NCBI RefSeq assembly: GCF_020921035.1 | Contig: NC_063151.1 | Span: 35,656,934-35,720,933 of the forward strand | Direction of reading: 5' to 3' | DNA length: 64,000 nucleotides | Origin: Rhodamnia argentea | Taxonomy: Eukaryota > Streptophyta > Magnoliopsida > Myrtales > Myrtaceae | Shown: piece after piece, positions 61,382 through 64,000 of the stretch | How positions within the stretch are numbered: position 1 is the stretch's first letter | How the letters are laid out: each line of letters opens with the position of its first letter | Made by a program: the position numbers and the translations under genes | The notes under the pieces: generated by a model | Told to the model about the DNA's origin: nothing | The model's database searches: none | Seen by the model: only the letters and a program-made list of their open reading frames with translations

Positions 61382-62772
61382 CCGTGGACAATCGAACTAA
61401 GGCTTTCAACCGAAGGACTTTCGCCATCAACAGCGCACTTAGTTTGAACTAGCTTCAAAACATGGAATTCATACTTAGTTAACCCGACGGCCAGATGACC
61501 GAGGCCAAATGTACTTGAGTGCGCCGTCGTGCATATTACCTTTGTGGTTAGTCCCCTTTGTCGTGATTTTCCTAAAGGCGAACCATCGATGCAAAGCTAA
61601 TAGATCATTAGACGGGTACCAACGGTTATGAGCGACAAATCAACTTTGGAGTTTTAATTAAATAATTTATTCATGCAAATCTATTTATTTTGGAATTGTC
61701 GATATTCTATGGCTGGTCGACTAAAAACCAAAGTAAAATATGGGAGAACATTTTACTTATGCGAACCAAAGATTCATGGATATAGGGACTAGGTTACGGT
61801 TGATTAAATCTAACGTAATTTGGGTACTTTTCTCTGTATTTCAAAAATATTTTGTAAGTAGTCTGGATAAATTTTAACGTTGAATCACTAACATGTGAGA
61901 GGTGATCACGTGGGTGCACAAACAAGTAATTTAACACTTAATAAATCAAAATAATAAATAAATTGCTAGAAAAGGGTAAAGAACCTCGATGTGTTACGCA
62001 AAGAAAAAGTGAAGCTTTATTAACATATAATGCACCAAGCGTTTTGCAAAATATTAACTAAAGACCAAGCAGATGTCAACACCAACCTCGTGTATCTTTG
62101 GCCAGAGTCGAAGAACCGCAAGAGGAGTTAAAAATTACCCACTACCTAAAGAAGAAAAACTACTCAAATTCATTGAAATGCACATGGCGTGTGCTGAATC
62201 TAGTGCATCATAAGTTCTAAAACTTATTAAAAAAGTGTAGTTAAATCTTAAAACTTTAAAAAAGTAAGACCAAATCCTAAAATTTATTGAATCGGTGCAA
62301 TCAAGTCTCTTCGTGAATTCCGTCTAATAAGGCTGATTAAAAATGCCGATATGACTTTTTTCCATTGTTTTTTTAACACAAGTGACACCACGTGTCATTT
62401 TTATTATCTTTTGCAGATAGAAAGAGCTGGCGTGGCATCTTCTTCTTCCTTGGTCCAACGCTCTTTTCTTCTCTCGAGCTATCCCACGGCCGTTCTCAAG
62501 CTTTCAGCTCAAGCTGGTCAAGAGCTTTCAGCTCGAGGCCATGGCCATTTGAGCTCGAACCTCGCGGTGGCCATGGCCGTTGGCTGCTTAAGCTCGAACA
62601 CTACCGTATGTGGACAATGCAGGAGCTCAGGCGGCCCAAGTGTAGGATACAGATGATGCAAGGCCTTTCCGAGTTCTTACTTCCATTAGCTCAAGTTTGA
62701 TGGATGCCTTGGCATCGGCACACTCTAAAAGGCATCACATTTTGCAAGGAGCATTTCTCCTGCCCTAAGGCC
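61382..62772. other. Region right of the P450 array
   Basis: 61425-61505 aligns with 50735-50825, the 3' flank of P450 copy B, marking the right end of the ancient duplicated unit. A transposon-like arm (TAAGTTCTAAAACTTATT, AATCCTAAAATTTATTGAATCG) lies at about 62210-62400. A GC-rich strip rich in GAGCTCGA and GGCCATGGCC follows to 62640. No gene is seen. Confidence 0.5.
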
Positions 62773-63317
62773 TGTTGGAGTTGGCGAATACTTCGGGGAC
62801 CCTTGTTTCTCACACCGGGTACGCCCACGTGAGCTTAGGGAAACCGAAGTGTTACCCAACGACATATGACCCATACGCGCGGGATGCGGGGGTTCGGGGG
62901 GCAGCGCCCCGACACGTGTGTCCCATTGCCCGGTCACGGCGGCGGGGGTTCGGGGGCGGCGCCTCCCGACGGGGTTCCATTGCCCGGTCCGGGCCGGACG
63001 GCCGCCCGCTCGCCGGTGAGCGAGCGGGGTTCGGGGCAGCGCCCCCGAAACCTCTACGGGTTTGGGCTTTTATTTAAGCTGGCCCGTATGGTTGGGATTA
63101 AGAGATTTAGGTTTTTTAGCCCGTTTTTTGGGCATATATATTTTGCTCGGTTTTATCATTGTAATATGTGAATTGGCTGTAAACCAAAAAAATATAGTGA
63201 AATCTCTTTGCGGGACGTAACCCTAATCTTGGGGTGAACCTGGGTAATCTCGTGCGTTTTTCAATTTTTCTCGATTCTCTCGTGTGATCGTCGATTCGGT
63301 TCCGATAAATCCCTTCA
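62773..63317 (+). mobile_element. Solo LTR, family 1, copy 2 (about 545 bp)
   Basis: Homologous to 50019-50520: it starts TGTTGGAGTTGGCGAATAC and contains AACGACATATGACC, TATATATTTTGCTCGG and TGGGTAATCTCGTGCG. It ends near CCCTTCA at 63317, flanked by AGGCC and AAGCC (5 bp, one mismatch). It is longer than copy 1 because the GC-rich part (62880-63060) carries three copies of a GGTTCGGGG-GCGGCGCC-type motif. Downstream sequence shows no primer-binding site or gag-pol, so a solo LTR is the best reading; the exact 3' end is less sure than the 5' end. Confidence 0.75.
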
Positions 63318-64000
63318 AAGCCCGCGTCACTTTTGATCCACCTTTCTAGTTCTTGACCAAAGAACGCATTTGAGAGAGTCCCAGTTGGGTGTCCTGATTG
63401 AATGACATTCATTTACGGCCCGAAGTGAGTTCCCTTGACAACTTAATTGAAGTCTCGCCCATCGTGACCGAAATTCAACAGGGACTAGGCATAACCACAA
63501 TAACGGGTTTGTGTGAAATCATTTGGGTCACAAGAACACATGTACTAACCCAGCGTCCGCCATCACTGTCGGCCACTCGAGCTCAATTGGCCATGGCCAC
63601 GAGCCTCGAGCTTGATTTGGCCAGATTCAACTTCGAGTTGAAACGGCAATGGCCGCAAACATCGAAGCTAGATTTGGCCTCGGTGGCCATGAACATCGAG
63701 GTGGGCAAGCTCCGCTGCGCCACTCGAGCTCGACTCCATTACATCCAGGCTCCGCTTGCAAACTTTGAGTTCAAACTCAAAGCCGGGTGTTGAGCTCCCC
63801 GAGCCAGTCGAGTTTGACCTCTAATTTGGGCTTGAACTCGACCAAGAATTCGCGATCGAGCTTAAAGAGCGCGGAGAAGCCTGGACAAGAGAAGGTGTAG
63901 AGGCGGGTAACTGGGGCTTAGCAGCCAACGGCCATGGCGGACATTGTGTTTTGAGTTTTGAACAAGAAGATGAAGATGAACAATATGCACGAACTGCTTT
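63318..64000. other. Right edge, GC-rich repeat-like sequence
   Basis: 63560-63960 is rich in CTCGAGCT and GGCCATGGCC motifs, like 62480-62600 on the other side of the solo LTR. Both may belong to the core of one transposon that the LTR entered; the right arm would lie outside the window. The open frame at 63398-63793 has no recognisable domain. Confidence 0.35.

Noticed and set aside
62775-63171. GC-rich ORFs of about 100 codons near the right edge
   Set aside because: They fall within the second solo LTR and its GC-rich internal repeats.

Overview
The window is nuclear DNA of a flowering plant, most likely a woody eudicot. Genes carry GT-AG introns, there is a cytosolic-type tRNA-Ser, and the intergenic DNA is AT-rich and full of small transposons. 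The repeat families and the style of the P450s make Myrtales (Eucalyptus relatives) a guess only. Exon coordinates below were read by hand from splice sites and checked for reading-frame continuity; transcript ends are not determined.

From left to right: (1) a minus-strand VIT/VWA-domain (inter-alpha-trypsin-inhibitor heavy chain-like) gene, cut by the left edge, starting at 5375; (2) about 6 kb of intergenic DNA holding two non-autonomous Mutator-like elements with 9-bp target duplications; (3) a complete plus-strand proteasome alpha-6 gene (9 exons, 246 aa); (4) a complete plus-strand class 3 (mono/diacylglycerol-type) lipase gene (7 coding exons, 673 aa); (5) a small plus-strand DUF1677 gene with a likely intron in its 5' UTR; (6) a complete minus-strand aldehyde dehydrogenase family 7 (antiquitin) gene (14 exons, 508 aa); (7) a tRNA-Ser(GCU).

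From about 41.9 kb to 61.5 kb lies a plus-strand tandem array of cytochrome P450 genes of the CYP71 clan (CYP92-like). It has five recognisable units: an orphan exon-3 relic, two intact three-exon genes (507 and 509 aa), a full-length but broken pseudogene, and an exon-1-only pseudogene. The array is heavily invaded. There is a TRIM-like mini-LTR element between the two intact genes, a solo LTR in the 3' flank of the second, a Harbinger/Tourist-like element after it, a Mutator-like element with an internal minisatellite, an hAT-like element inside exon 1 of the last pseudogene, and another Mutator-like element in the remnant of its intron. A second copy of the solo LTR lies near the right edge.

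The first 41 kb are single-copy housekeeping genes with no functional link that I can see. The right third is a fast-evolving specialised-metabolism cluster in which duplication, gene decay and transposon insertion can be followed base by base. I found no wholly new type of system. The most informative material is the P450 array, its substitutions at normally conserved heme-contact positions, and the set of transposons with intact target-site duplications.
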